Part shown: positions 7,744 through 15,281 of the stretch, in pieces
Numbering within the stretch: the stretch's first letter is position 1
Layout: the number at the start of each line of letters is the position of its first letter
Assembly: GCA_910587255.1 (NCBI GenBank)
Contig: CAJUKT010000020.1
Location: 1 to 64,000, forward strand
Reading direction: 5' to 3'
DNA from: an uncultured Oscillospiraceae bacterium
GTDB lineage: Bacteria > Bacillota > Clostridia > Oscillospirales > Oscillospiraceae
DNA: 64,000 bases
Notes under the pieces: model-generated
Told to the model about the DNA's origin: nothing
Seen by the model: the letters and a program-made list of their open reading frames with translations, nothing else
Databases searched by the model: none
Made by a program: the position numbers and the translations under genes

Positions 7744-9708
7744 ATGGCCGTGATAAAACAACTGGACCCCCATGTGGCCGACCTCATCGCCGCCGGCGAG
7801 GTGGTGGAGCGCCCGGCCAGCGTGGTGAAGGAGCTGCTGGAAAACGCCATCGACGCCGGGGCGGGCGCCGTCACGGTGGAGATCGCCCACGGCGGCATGT
7901 CCCTCATCAGGGTGACCGACGACGGCTGCGGCATCCCGGCGGACCAGGCCCCCACCGCCTTCCTGCGCCACGCCACCTCCAAAATTTCCACCGAGCGGGA
8001 CCTGGAGGCCATCGGCACCCTGGGCTTCCGGGGGGAGGCGCTGGCCGCCATCTCCGCCGTGTCCCGGGTGGAGCTGCTCACCCGCACCGAGGAGGAGGGG
8101 CTGGGCACGGCCCTCACCGTAGAGGCGGGGGAGGTGGTGGCCCAGGAGGAGGCGGGCTGCCCCAAGGGCACCGCCATGAGCGTGCGGGAGCTGTTTTTCA
8201 ACACCCCCGCCCGGCTCAAGTTCATGAAGAAGGACGCCTCCGAGGGGGCCGCCGTGTTCGCGGTGGTGCAGCGAACGGCCCTGTCCCACCCGGAGCTGTC
8301 CGTGAAGTTTATCCGGGACGGCAGGCAGGAGCTGCTCACCCCCGGGGACGGACAGCTGAAGAGCGCGGTGTACGCCGTCATGGGGCGGGATATCGCCCTG
8401 GGCTTCCTGCCCGTGAAGGGGTCGGGCGAGGGGATGGGGGCGGAGGGCTTTGCCTCCCTGCCCACCTGCTGCCGGGGGAGCCGGGGCTATCAGCACTTTT
8501 TTGTCAACGGGCGGTATGTCAAGAGCCGGATTATGACGGCGGCGGTGGAGGAGGCATATAAAAACCAGAAGATGGTGGGCAAATTCCCCGGCTGCGTCAT
8601 CCACCTTACCGTCAGCCCCGCCGAGGTGGATGTGAACGTCCACCCCACCAAGACCGAGGTGAAGTTCCAGCGGGAGCAGGCGGTGTTCACCACGGTATAC
8701 GGCGCGGTGGCCGCCGCCCTGGAGCGGGACCACACCCGGCCCCAGGCGTCCATACCGGGGGTGAGGCCGTCGGACACCGTGAGCGCCAACCAGACCGCCC
8801 TGCCCCTGCGGGACGGGGCGGGGGAGCTGGCGGGGAGCCGGTTTATGCCCTCCGCCCGGTTCAAGCCCCTGGGGGGGACCGTCCCCGGGGGGCAGCCCCA
8901 GCCCTCCCCCCCGCCCCGGCCGGAGCCTGCCTCCCCGCCGGAATCCCCCGGCCAGCCGGTGAAAAAAAAGAAGGACTCCCCCTTCCAGTGGGTGGAGCCC
9001 CTGCCGGAGAAGAGGGAGACCCCCGCAGGGCCGGAGCCGTCCGCGCCGGTGAAGCCCAAACCGGCCCCTCCCGCACCCGCACCGGCCCGGGAGGAGCCGC
9101 CTGCGCCGTCCCCCGCCCCGGCGGAAGCAGCCGCCCCGGAGCCGGAGCCCTGGGTGGTCCGGGGGGAGCTGTTCCACACCTATGTGGTGGTGGAGCAGGG
9201 GGACAAGGCGCTGCTCATCGACAAGCACGCCGCCCACGAGCGGGCCAATTTCGACCGGCTCAAGGCGGCGGATTACCGCCCCATGGTGCAGGAGCTGCTC
9301 ACCCCCGCCGCCTTCTCCCCCCCGCCGGAGGAGCTGGAGATCCTGCTGGCGCAGGGGGAGCTGCTGGCCCGGTTCGGCTTCGAGGTGGAGCGGTTCGGCG
9401 GGAATGCCCTGGCGGTGCGCTCCGCGCCGGACTATCTGGACGCCGGGGAGATCGAGGGGGCGCTGTGCGAGCTGGCCCGGCGGCTGCGGGTGACGGGATG
9501 CGCCGACCCGGCGGCCGCCCGGGATGAGCTGTTACACACCATGGCCTGCAAGGCGGCGGTCAAGGGCGGCTGGCGCAGCGGCCGGGAGGAGCTGGAGGAG
9601 GTGGCCGGGCTTGTGATGAGCGGGCAGGTGAAGTACTGCCCCCACGGCAGGCCGGTGGCCATTGAGCTGACCAAAAGGCAGCTGGAAAAGCAGTTCCGCC
9701 GCGCATGA
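7744..9708 (+). CDS. mutL: DNA mismatch repair protein MutL (endonuclease type)
   Basis: MutL links mismatch recognition by MutS to strand excision. The N-terminal GHKL ATPase has ELLENAIDAGA, DDGCGI, RHATSKI and GFRGEALAAIS. After residue 330 comes a proline-rich linker (about 370-470) that is longer and more P/A-rich than in Bacillus. The C-terminal dimerisation domain carries DKHAAHERANFD, a variant of the DQHA-x2-E-x4-E endonuclease motif, plus ACKAAVKGG and CPHGRP metal-site motifs, so nicking activity is expected, as in bacteria lacking MutH. The start at 7744 is only one base after dtd, with no strong ribosome binding site of its own. mutS is about 52 kb away in this window rather than adjacent. 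Confidence 0.96.
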   Translation: MAVIKQLDPHVADLIAAGEVVERPASVVKELLENAIDAGAGAVTVEIAHGGMSLIRVTDDGCGIPADQAPTAFLRHATSKISTERDLEAIGTLGFRGEALAAISAVSRVELLTRTEEEGLGTALTVEAGEVVAQEEAGCPKGTAMSVRELFFNTPARLKFMKKDASEGAAVFAVVQRTALSHPELSVKFIRDGRQELLTPGDGQLKSAVYAVMGRDIALGFLPVKGSGEGMGAEGFASLPTCCRGSRGYQHFFVNGRYVKSRIMTAAVEEAYKNQKMVGKFPGCVIHLTVSPAEVDVNVHPTKTEVKFQREQAVFTTVYGAVAAALERDHTRPQASIPGVRPSDTVSANQTALPLRDGAGELAGSRFMPSARFKPLGGTVPGGQPQPSPPPRPEPASPPESPGQPVKKKKDSPFQWVEPLPEKRETPAGPEPSAPVKPKPAPPAPAPAREEPPAPSPAPAEAAAPEPEPWVVRGELFHTYVVVEQGDKALLIDKHAAHERANFDRLKAADYRPMVQELLTPAAFSPPPEELEILLAQGELLARFGFEVERFGGNALAVRSAPDYLDAGEIEGALCELARRLRVTGCADPAAARDELLHTMACKAAVKGGWRSGREELEEVAGLVMSGQVKYCPHGRPVAIELTKRQLEKQFRRA

Positions 9709-9849
9709 GGACAAGGGAATGGACGCGCCCACATACGCCCCCCGACGGCGGAAAACCTTGGCCGCCATGGGCTGGACGCAATGACCCGCCGCCGGCACGT
9801 GAGGCAGTCTGCGGCGGGCGGATGGAGATTGCGCCTGTGACGGCTGGGC

Positions 9850-10305
9850 CTACCCCTGTTTGCGCCCCTGCCACAACTGGGCAAGCATGTCCTTGAGCAC
9901 CAGGAAGGCGTCCAGCTCCCCGTACCCGTGCTCGCCCTTGAGCCGGTCCAGCAGCTGGCCCAGCTGCTGGGCATAGGGGGCCGGGTCCACCTGCTCCCGG
10001 TAGGTGGTCAGGACGGGGTACTTCTGCCCCCAGGCTTTCGTCCAGTCGATTTTGTCCGTCACCGCGTCGCTGGTGCGCTGGATGGCCTGCTGCACCTCCT
10101 GTACGTCCAGGTCGAAGTCGATCAGCTCGTCCAGCGACACCTTATACAGCGCGGCCAGCCGCTTGGACTGGCGGATGTCGGGCAGGGTCTCGTCCGTCTC
10201 CCACTTGGAGATGGTCTGGCGGCTCACCCCCAGCTTTTCCGCCACCGCCTCCTGGGACAGCCCGGTGCTTTTCCGGGCGCGGTACAGGCTGCTTCCTAAA
10301 TTCAT
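9850..10305 (-). CDS. XRE-family transcriptional regulator
   Basis: 151 residues. The N-terminal Cro/CI helix-turn-helix (about 5-60) contains LSQEAVAEKLGVSRQTISKW, followed by a short linker typical of clostridial XRE proteins (SLDELIDFDLD) and a helical C-terminal domain of about 80 residues without recognised enzyme or membrane motifs. The start at 10305 follows AAAGGAGT. It is divergent from the uridine-kinase-like gene at 10426, whose promoter region it may control. A hairpin with arms CCCGCCGC and GCGGCGGG at about 9784-9817 lies downstream, between its stop and the mutL stop. The ligand and targets are unknown. Confidence 0.82.
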   Translation of the reverse strand: MNLGSSLYRARKSTGLSQEAVAEKLGVSRQTISKWETDETLPDIRQSKRLAALYKVSLDELIDFDLDVQEVQQAIQRTSDAVTDKIDWTKAWGQKYPVLTTYREQVDPAPYAQQLGQLLDRLKGEHGYGELDAFLVLKDMLAQLWQGRKQG

Positions 10306-10425
10306 GACAACCACTCCTTTTCTTAGGATCTCATGATAGACCGCCGGGGCCGGAAAGTCCACCAATCAAAGGGGTCAATTCCGCCCGTTTTGTTAACAAA
10401 CCAAATTTTGTGAGGAGGCGCCGCC

Positions 10426-11346
10426 ATGGCGTATCAGCTTTCCGACATTAACGCCGCCGTGCGGCGGGACCCGGTGGGGTTCATGGAGGAGTGCGACCAG
10501 GGCTATCAGGACAAAATCGCCCGGGCCGCCGAGAAAATCTGCGAAAACATGAGCAAAAGCCCGGTGGTGCTGTTGTCCGGCCCCTCGGGCTCGGGCAAGA
10601 CCACCACGGCGGAAAAGCTCAGCCAGGAGCTGGAGCGCCGGGGGGTGCGCACCCATGCGGTGTCCATGGACGACTACTTTTTGCGTCCCGATTCGGAGGG
10701 CGCACCCCGCACCCCCGGCGGGGCCATCGACTATGAGAGCCCGGAGATGATGGATTTAAAGCTGTTGGACGAGCACTTTGCCAAGCTGACCCGGGGGGAG
10801 TGGATTCTGGTGCCCAAGTTCGAATTCGCCCGGCAGATGCGCAACGACAGCCGGGGCCGTCCTCTGAAGCTGGGGGCGGACGAGGTGGCTATTTTCGAGG
10901 GCATCCACGCCCTGAACACCCAGCTCACCAGCCGCCACCCCGACGCCACCCGGCTGTATGTCTCCGCCCGCAGCGACGTGAAGGGGGAGGACGGACGGGT
11001 GATGTTCAAGCGCACCTGGCTGCGCCTCACCCGGCGGGCGGTGCGGGATTACAACTTCCGGGGCACCGACGTGGGCGGCACCCTGGACATGTGGGTCAAC
11101 GTGCGCCGGGGGGAGAAGCTGTATATCTCCCCCTACAAGGACACCGCCCACATCAAGTTCGACACTGCCCTGGCCTACGAGGCCCCGGTGATGGCCTGCT
11201 ATGCCAAGCCCCTCATGGAGGCGGTGCCCGGGGAAAACCAGCGCCGGGGGGAGCTTTTGCAGCTGGTGGCCGCCCTGGACCGCTTCGAGCCCATCGACCC
11301 CGGGCTGGTGCCGCCGGAATCCCTCCTGCACGAGTTCATCGGCTGA
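10426..11346 (+). CDS. Uridine kinase / phosphoribulokinase-like P-loop kinase
   Basis: The 306-residue cytoplasmic P-loop kinase has Walker A LLSGPSGSGKTTTAE at about 47-61, the lid/base region HAVSMDDYFLRPD, and VAIFEGIHALN where uridine kinases have FEGIH. An N-terminal helical stretch of about 40 residues precedes the P-loop. It most likely phosphorylates uridine/cytidine or a related small molecule; the clostridial long form of this family is commonly annotated uridine kinase but is less well characterised than Udk. The start follows GTGAGGAGG by 8 bases. It is a single gene ending in the strong terminator at 11386. A pyrimidine-salvage role would fit uraA, but the two are not linked. 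Confidence 0.8.
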   Translation: MAYQLSDINAAVRRDPVGFMEECDQGYQDKIARAAEKICENMSKSPVVLLSGPSGSGKTTTAEKLSQELERRGVRTHAVSMDDYFLRPDSEGAPRTPGGAIDYESPEMMDLKLLDEHFAKLTRGEWILVPKFEFARQMRNDSRGRPLKLGADEVAIFEGIHALNTQLTSRHPDATRLYVSARSDVKGEDGRVMFKRTWLRLTRRAVRDYNFRGTDVGGTLDMWVNVRRGEKLYISPYKDTAHIKFDTALAYEAPVMACYAKPLMEAVPGENQRRGELLQLVAALDRFEPIDPGLVPPESLLHEFIG

Positions 11347-11385
11347 GCAAGCGCCGCGATGCCGCAAGTCCCTGCCCGGCCGGGC

Positions 11386-11422
11386 AAAGGGCGCCCTCCC
11401 CCGCCGGGGAGGGCGCCCTTTT
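11386..11422. terminator. Bidirectional terminator, 16-bp perfect stem
   Basis: The arm AAAGGGCGCCCTCCCC (11386-11401) pairs with 11406-11421 around a CGCC loop. It separates the convergent kinase and TetR genes and overlaps the TetR stop codon (11421-11423). Confidence 0.85.
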
Positions 11423-11912
11423 ACAGCTTTTCCTGTAGCAGCACCGCCATCTCCTCCGGCGATTCCTGCATCCCCCGGGCGATCCATTCCTCAATCCAGC
11501 CATAGATACCGTTGGCGAGAAAGGCGGCGGCGTAGGCGATGTGGTTGGAGTACTCCGGCTTGGGGCCTATATTGGAGAGCAGCACGGCCTTGAACAGGTG
11601 GAACAGCCCCCGGCGGTACAGCAGGCGGTAAAAGTCCCCGTTGCGGGCCATGTAGGCAAACAGGTCCGGCATGGCCTGGTCCTGGGCGGGCGGGGTGCGG
11701 CTGCTTTCCCACTCCCGGAAGGTGACGTTTATGTGTTCCCGCAGGATGTCCTCCTTTTCGGCAAAGCTGCGGTAAAAGGATACCCGGTGGACCCCCGCCG
11801 CAGCGGCAATCTGGCTGACGGAAATATCCCGCAGCTCCCGCCCCTCCAGCAGCTCCAGCAGGGCGGCGGTGAGCTGCCGCTTGACATAGGTGTTTCGCTC
11901 CGCGTTGTTCAT
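11421..11912 (-). CDS. TetR/AcrR family transcriptional regulator
   Basis: The 163-residue protein has an N-terminal TetR helix-turn-helix (about 5-60; ISVSQIAAAAGVHRVSFYRSFAEKEDIL) and a helical ligand/dimerisation domain ending WIARGMQESPEEM, similar to the TetR_C_24-like domains of DhaS-type regulators. The start at 11912 is the more likely one; the alternative ATG at 11942 adds 10 residues. It is divergent from the 44-residue peptide and hydrolase. The shared 140-bp region contains the palindrome CAAGTG-CTA-CACTTG over the hydrolase -10 box and three GCTACA motifs, so it probably represses the hydrolase operon and itself. Confidence 0.87.
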   Translation of the reverse strand: MNNAERNTYVKRQLTAALLELLEGRELRDISVSQIAAAAGVHRVSFYRSFAEKEDILREHINVTFREWESSRTPPAQDQAMPDLFAYMARNGDFYRLLYRRGLFHLFKAVLLSNIGPKPEYSNHIAYAAAFLANGIYGWIEEWIARGMQESPEEMAVLLQEKL

Positions 11913-11955
11913 GGCGCTACAGTTACCCCCTTTTTGTAGCATTTTTTTGATTTGC

Positions 11956-11986
11956 TTGACAGATTCTGATACAAGTGCTACACTTG
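11956..11986 (+). promoter_or_regulatory. Promoter with overlapping palindromic operator for the hydrolase operon
   Basis: TTGACA (11956-11961), a 17-bp spacer, TACACT (11979-11984). The perfect inverted repeat CAAGTG-N3-CACTTG (11972-11986) spans the spacer end and the -10 box. GCTACA recurs at about 11916, 11978 and 11999. This is a likely target of the divergent TetR protein. Confidence 0.72.
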
Positions 11987-12051
11987 CCGCATCATGATGC
12001 TACACCTGCTGCGGCGGAAAGTCAAGAACAAATGGAAAGGAACAAGGCACA

Positions 12052-12186
12052 ATGGCATTGACGCGAAAAAGGCTGGCCGCGCTGGCGGCGGCGGTATTGA
12101 CGGGGGCGGTGCTGGGCCGGCTGGCGGTGCGGGCGGCGCTGAACCTGCTGCTGGGCGGCACGATGTTCGGGGGGAATTTTCTGTGA
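12052..12186 (+). CDS. Small hydrophobic peptide, 44 residues
   Basis: The ATG at 12052 follows AAAGGAA by about 9 bases. The product starts MALTRKRLAALAAAVLTGAV, a basic N-terminus followed by one hydrophobic segment, then VRAALNLLLGGTMFGGNFL. It could be a one-pass membrane peptide. It lies between the TetR-controlled promoter and the hydrolase, with 32 bases to the hydrolase start, so the two are probably co-transcribed. No family is recognised. The start of the hydrolase at 12219 has its own ribosome binding site, so this frame is not just part of a longer hydrolase. Confidence 0.5.
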   Translation: MALTRKRLAALAAAVLTGAVLGRLAVRAALNLLLGGTMFGGNFL

Positions 12187-12218
12187 GCCGGGTCAGGACG
12201 GAACGGAGGGGACGGATT

Positions 12219-13181
12219 ATGTGGGGGCTCATCTACGCGGGGGCGTTTCTGGCCGCCTTCGCGGTGTCGGCGGCGCTTAAAATGACCGCCGACCCCTTTG
12301 GCGGGAAATACACGGCGGCGTGGGACAGTACGGTGGGGAGCGTTTACACCGACCTGCCCTATGGGGACGGGGAGGCCAACAAGTTCGACCTCTACGTTCC
12401 GGCGGACAGGGGCAGGGAGAGCTATGGCCTGGTGGTCTACCTCCACGCCGGGGGCTTTACCAGCGGGGACAAGAGCGGCGACCATGAGATACTGAAATGG
12501 CTGTGCGCAAAGGGCTATGTGGCGGCGGGCATCAACTACACGCTGTTCAGCGGGGAGCACCCGGAGGCCAACGTCTACACCCAGTCGGTGGAGATCCGGG
12601 ACAGCATCCCCTTTGTGCTGGCCGAGGCGGAAAAATTGGGATACCCCATTGACCGCATGGCGGTGTCCGGCGGCTCGGCGGGCCACGCCCTGGCCATGCT
12701 GTACGCCTACCGGGATGCGGACACGTCGCCCGTCCCGGTGAAAATGACCTTTGGGGCGGTGGGGCCGTCCTGCTTCTACCTGGAGGACTGGATCAACATG
12801 GGGGCCGACCCCAGCCAGCTGAACGCCGTGGACCCGGAGGGGGATTACAGCGGAATGGCGGGGCTGTTTTCCGCCATGGCCGGGAAGGAGATCACCGCGG
12901 ACATGCTGGCAAGCGGCGCCTATCTGGAGGCGGTGAAGGACATTTCCGCGGCCATGTGGGTGGATGAGCGCTCGGCGCCCTCCGTCCACGCCTACGGCGC
13001 GTGGGACAGGATGCAGGCGTTTTCCGCGTCAAAACGGCTGGACGCGGCGCTGACGCGCCACGGCGTCCCCCACGAATACATCGTGTTCCCGCACTCCGGC
13101 CACGGGCTGCAAAACGACAACGCCCAGTACGCCCTCTACATGGAAAAGGTGGAGGAGTACCTGGAGCGCTATATGGGATGA
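12219..13181 (+). CDS. Alpha/beta hydrolase (esterase/lipase family), membrane-anchored or secreted
   Basis: 320 residues. The N-terminus (MWGLIYAGAFLAAFAVSAAL) is a signal anchor or uncleaved signal peptide. The hydrolase fold follows: oxyanion-hole motif VVYLHAGGF near residue 75, nucleophile elbow AVSGGSAGH (GxSxG type) at about 147-155, and a C-terminal HSGHGLQND histidine. The family (BD-FAE / Est-type) cleaves carboxylic esters; the substrate is unknown. The start at 12219 follows ACGGAGGGG. It is the last gene of a TetR-regulated unit and ends before the hairpin at 13196. Acting outside the membrane would suit a role on cell-surface or imported esters. Confidence 0.85.
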   Translation: MWGLIYAGAFLAAFAVSAALKMTADPFGGKYTAAWDSTVGSVYTDLPYGDGEANKFDLYVPADRGRESYGLVVYLHAGGFTSGDKSGDHEILKWLCAKGYVAAGINYTLFSGEHPEANVYTQSVEIRDSIPFVLAEAEKLGYPIDRMAVSGGSAGHALAMLYAYRDADTSPVPVKMTFGAVGPSCFYLEDWINMGADPSQLNAVDPEGDYSGMAGLFSAMAGKEITADMLASGAYLEAVKDISAAMWVDERSAPSVHAYGAWDRMQAFSASKRLDAALTRHGVPHEYIVFPHSGHGLQNDNAQYALYMEKVEEYLERYMG

Positions 13182-13195
13182 CAGGGAACGAAAAC

Positions 13196-13225
13196 GGGAG
13201 GCATGGCCGTCAGGCCATGCCTCCC
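13196..13225. terminator. Bidirectional hairpin between hydrolase and SLH-GH25 gene
   Basis: A perfect 13-bp stem (13196-13208 with 13213-13225) around GTCA. AAAAC precedes it, giving a short T tract on the minus strand. Confidence 0.7.
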
Positions 13226-13245
13226 TGAATTGTATGCGGGACAGC

Positions 13246-14637
13246 TCAGCCCCCCAGGGGGGCCGGGGACTGGACCGGGGCGGGGACCATCCCCGGCGTC
13301 CGGGTGGCGTTAGGCCAGGGCACGAAGCACAGGTTCATGTCCACGTCGGAGCCGATGCCGGCCACCTTGCCCTTAGAGGAGTACTGCCACATCTGGAACT
13401 GGTAGCGGAAATCGGGGGTGTCCGCGTACTCGGCGTACCAGAAGGGGTACTGGGTGAGCTTGCTCAGATCCATCTTCACATAGCCGCAGTAGTCGTTGAA
13501 GTAGAACATGGGCTGATAGCCCGCCGCCGCCACCCGCTGGCAGAAGGCGTCGATGCAGTCGGTGATGATTTTCGCGTCCACCCCGTAGGCCCGGGATTTA
13601 TTGCCCCCCAGGTACTCCCAGTCGCACACCACAGGGTAGGTGACGTACTGCCGGTAGGGCTCCAGCTTGGAGATGAGCAGGTCGGCCTCCTCCACCGCCT
13701 CCTCCAGGGTGATGGCGTTGGAGAAGAAGTAGGCCCCCACGTCCAGCCCGGCGGCGATGGCCCCCTGCATGTTCTTGTCGAACCAGGAGTCCTCCAGCAC
13801 CGCGCCGGAGCTGTCCTTGCCGTAGAGGCGGTTGCCCGCGCGGACGATGACGAAGTCGACGTTGTCCGCCGCCACGGCGTTCCAGTCGATCTCCCCCTTG
13901 TGGCCGGACACGTCGATGCCCCGGGTATAGTATCCGCCGGTGTAGGCCATGCGGCCAAAGGCGTCCTTCACAAACTGGTCCGGGGTGTAGGTGATGGGGG
14001 GCACCCCCTCCAGCCCGTCCAGCCAGTAGTTATTGAACCGGAACATCCCCTCGTGGTAATCCACGTTCATCATCCGCCACACCACGGCGGACAGCTCCTG
14101 CCGGGAGATGGGCCGGTCGGGGTAGAAATACCGCAGGCCGTCCGCCTCCTCGGTGCCGTTCATGATGCCCTTTTCAAACAGCTCCACCACATAGCCGTCG
14201 GCGCAGTCGGTATAGGGGCTCTCCCCCGAGATGTCGGTGAGGTCCAGCGCCCGGGCGGCCATCCGGGCCACGTCCAGCCGGGCGGGGGCGGCGTCCAGGT
14301 ACTCCTCTAAGAAGGCGTAGACCAGGCGGTTATCCAGGGCCAGCTGGACATAGGGGTAGGCCCAGTGCTTTTCCGGGTCCCGCTCCGGCTCCTCCACGCC
14401 CACGGCCAGCAGCAGCAGCTTGAAGACCTCCCCCCAGGTCACGTTGTTCTCCCCCTGGAAGGTGCCGTCGGGGTAGCCGCCCACCACGCCCGCCTGGTAC
14501 AGGGCGGAGACATAGGGGTAGGCCCAATGCTCCGGGTGCAGGTCGGTGAAGGGGGAAGCCTCGGCGGCCAGGGCGGTGGTGCTGGAGCTGACGGCCAGCA
14601 CAAGGGCCAGAAACAGGACTGCGATGCGTTTTTTCAT
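13246..14637 (-). CDS. Secreted SLH-domain protein with GH25-type lysozyme domain
   Basis: 463 residues: Sec signal peptide (MKKRIAVLFLALVLAVSSS, cleavage near ALAA at 25); three S-layer homology repeats (about 28-70, 85-130, 138-190, with HWAYPYVSALYQAGVVGGY and FYPDRPISRQELSAVVWRM); and a C-terminal glycoside hydrolase 25 domain from about 240 (GIDVSGHKGEIDW, later CDWEY with the catalytic acid). GH25 enzymes cut the muramic acid-glucosamine bond, and SLH repeats tether proteins to the wall polymer, so this is probably a wall-bound peptidoglycan hydrolase or remodelling enzyme. SLH domains precede the catalytic domain. The short tail is proline-rich. The start at 14637 has GGAGGAAAGGAG upstream. 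It is one of three SLH proteins in the window. Confidence 0.88.
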   Translation of the reverse strand: MKKRIAVLFLALVLAVSSSTTALAAEASPFTDLHPEHWAYPYVSALYQAGVVGGYPDGTFQGENNVTWGEVFKLLLLAVGVEEPERDPEKHWAYPYVQLALDNRLVYAFLEEYLDAAPARLDVARMAARALDLTDISGESPYTDCADGYVVELFEKGIMNGTEEADGLRYFYPDRPISRQELSAVVWRMMNVDYHEGMFRFNNYWLDGLEGVPPITYTPDQFVKDAFGRMAYTGGYYTRGIDVSGHKGEIDWNAVAADNVDFVIVRAGNRLYGKDSSGAVLEDSWFDKNMQGAIAAGLDVGAYFFSNAITLEEAVEEADLLISKLEPYRQYVTYPVVCDWEYLGGNKSRAYGVDAKIITDCIDAFCQRVAAAGYQPMFYFNDYCGYVKMDLSKLTQYPFWYAEYADTPDFRYQFQMWQYSSKGKVAGIGSDVDMNLCFVPWPNATRTPGMVPAPVQSPAPLGG

Positions 14638-14677
14638 GGGGTCTCCTTTCCTCCCGGGGCGTTTTTTTGTAGTTACC

Positions 14678-14706
14678 ATTTTACATAATTCGACGCCGTC
14701 TGACAA
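14678..14706 (-). promoter_or_regulatory. Promoter of the SLH-GH25 gene
   Basis: Minus strand TTGTCA (14701-14706), a 17-bp spacer, TAAAAT (14678-14683), 41 bases before the start codon. Confidence 0.7.
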
Positions 14707-14752
14707 GCCCCGGGGAAAATTTAACAACTTTGAAAAATTTGCGAAACACCCC

Positions 14753-14781
14753 TTGACAGCCGCCCGGCGCTGTGGTATTGT
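14753..14781 (+). promoter_or_regulatory. Promoter of the HTH-DUF3169 operon
   Basis: A consensus TTGACA (14753-14758), a 17-bp spacer, TATTGT (14776-14781). The -10 box merges with the first of the phased palindromes that follow. Confidence 0.75.
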
Positions 14782-14855
14782 CTATTTGACAAATAAAGTT
14801 GTCAAATAGACAAAAACACTTGTCAGAACGACAAAGAAAGCTGTCAGGAGGAACG
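14778..14855 (+). promoter_or_regulatory. Operator array: TTGTC-N5-GACAA palindromes at exact 21-bp spacing
   Basis: Three perfect TTGTC-N5-GACAA sites lie at 14778-14792, 14799-14813 and 14820-14834. A degenerate fourth (CTGTC-N5-GAACG) at 14841-14855 keeps the 21-bp phase and covers the AGGAGG ribosome binding site of the next gene. The first overlaps the -10 box. Two helical turns between centres places all sites on one face of the DNA, as expected for cooperative binding, most likely by the small HTH protein at 15066. The 10-bp spaces between sites are A/T- and A/G-rich and not conserved. Confidence 0.8.
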
Positions 14856-14859
14856 GATT

Positions 14860-15051
14860 ATGATTTGGAATGAACTGGGCGTCAGCGGCGGGACGGCGCT
14901 GATTGTGCTGTGCGCGCTGTACTTTGTGATCAAGTGGGCGGTGCGCAACGGGATTCGTGAGGCCCACCAGCGCATGAACGGAGAGAAGGGCTGGCTCCGG
15001 GGGGCCTGTGAACGGGTCCTCTCGGAGGAGCCGGGGACCGCGAAGGGGTAA
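14860..15051 (+). CDS. Small single-pass membrane protein, 63 residues
   Basis: First gene of the operator-controlled operon, 8 bases after AGGAGG. One transmembrane helix is seen (about 9-28, GTALIVLCALYFVIKWAV) followed by a charged cytoplasmic tail with GIREAHQRMN and a C-terminal GTAKG. The family is not recognised; similar short proteins accompany YozG/DUF3169 pairs in other Firmicutes, but I cannot name this one. It lies 14 bases from the HTH regulator gene. Confidence 0.65.
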   Translation: MIWNELGVSGGTALIVLCALYFVIKWAVRNGIREAHQRMNGEKGWLRGACERVLSEEPGTAKG

Positions 15052-15065
15052 AAGGAGGCGCGGCC

Positions 15066-15281
15066 ATGCTGAAAAACCGCTTGAAGGAGCGCCGGGCGGC
15101 GCTGGGCGTCAACCAGCAGGAGCTGGGGCGCATGGCCGGGGTGTCCCGGCAGACCATCAGCCTCATCGAGCGGGGGGACTACTCCCCCTCGGTGACGCTG
15201 GCCCTCACCCTGGCAAAAATCTGTGGGGTGACGGTGGAGGACATTTTCAGTTTAGAGGAGGAGAACGATGAAAAACAGTAA
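15066..15281 (+). CDS. Small Cro/CI-type HTH regulator
   Basis: 71 residues, essentially one helix-turn-helix domain (VNQQELGRMAGVSRQTISLIE at about 15-35) with a short acidic tail. This is the YgzD/YozG-like single-domain type, which acts as a dimer and usually represses its own operon. The palindromes TTGTC-N5-GACAA upstream are its most likely binding sites. The start follows AAAGGAGG. Its last 14 bases overlap the start of the DUF3169 gene, the classic arrangement for this pair. Confidence 0.87.
   Translation: MLKNRLKERRAALGVNQQELGRMAGVSRQTISLIERGDYSPSVTLALTLAKICGVTVEDIFSLEEENDEKQ

Noticed and set aside
14860..15281. Type II toxin-antitoxin pair (63-residue protein plus small HTH protein)
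   Set aside because: The first protein is a one-pass membrane protein without toxin features, and the HTH gene overlaps a DUF3169 gene, which is the known YozG-like arrangement.
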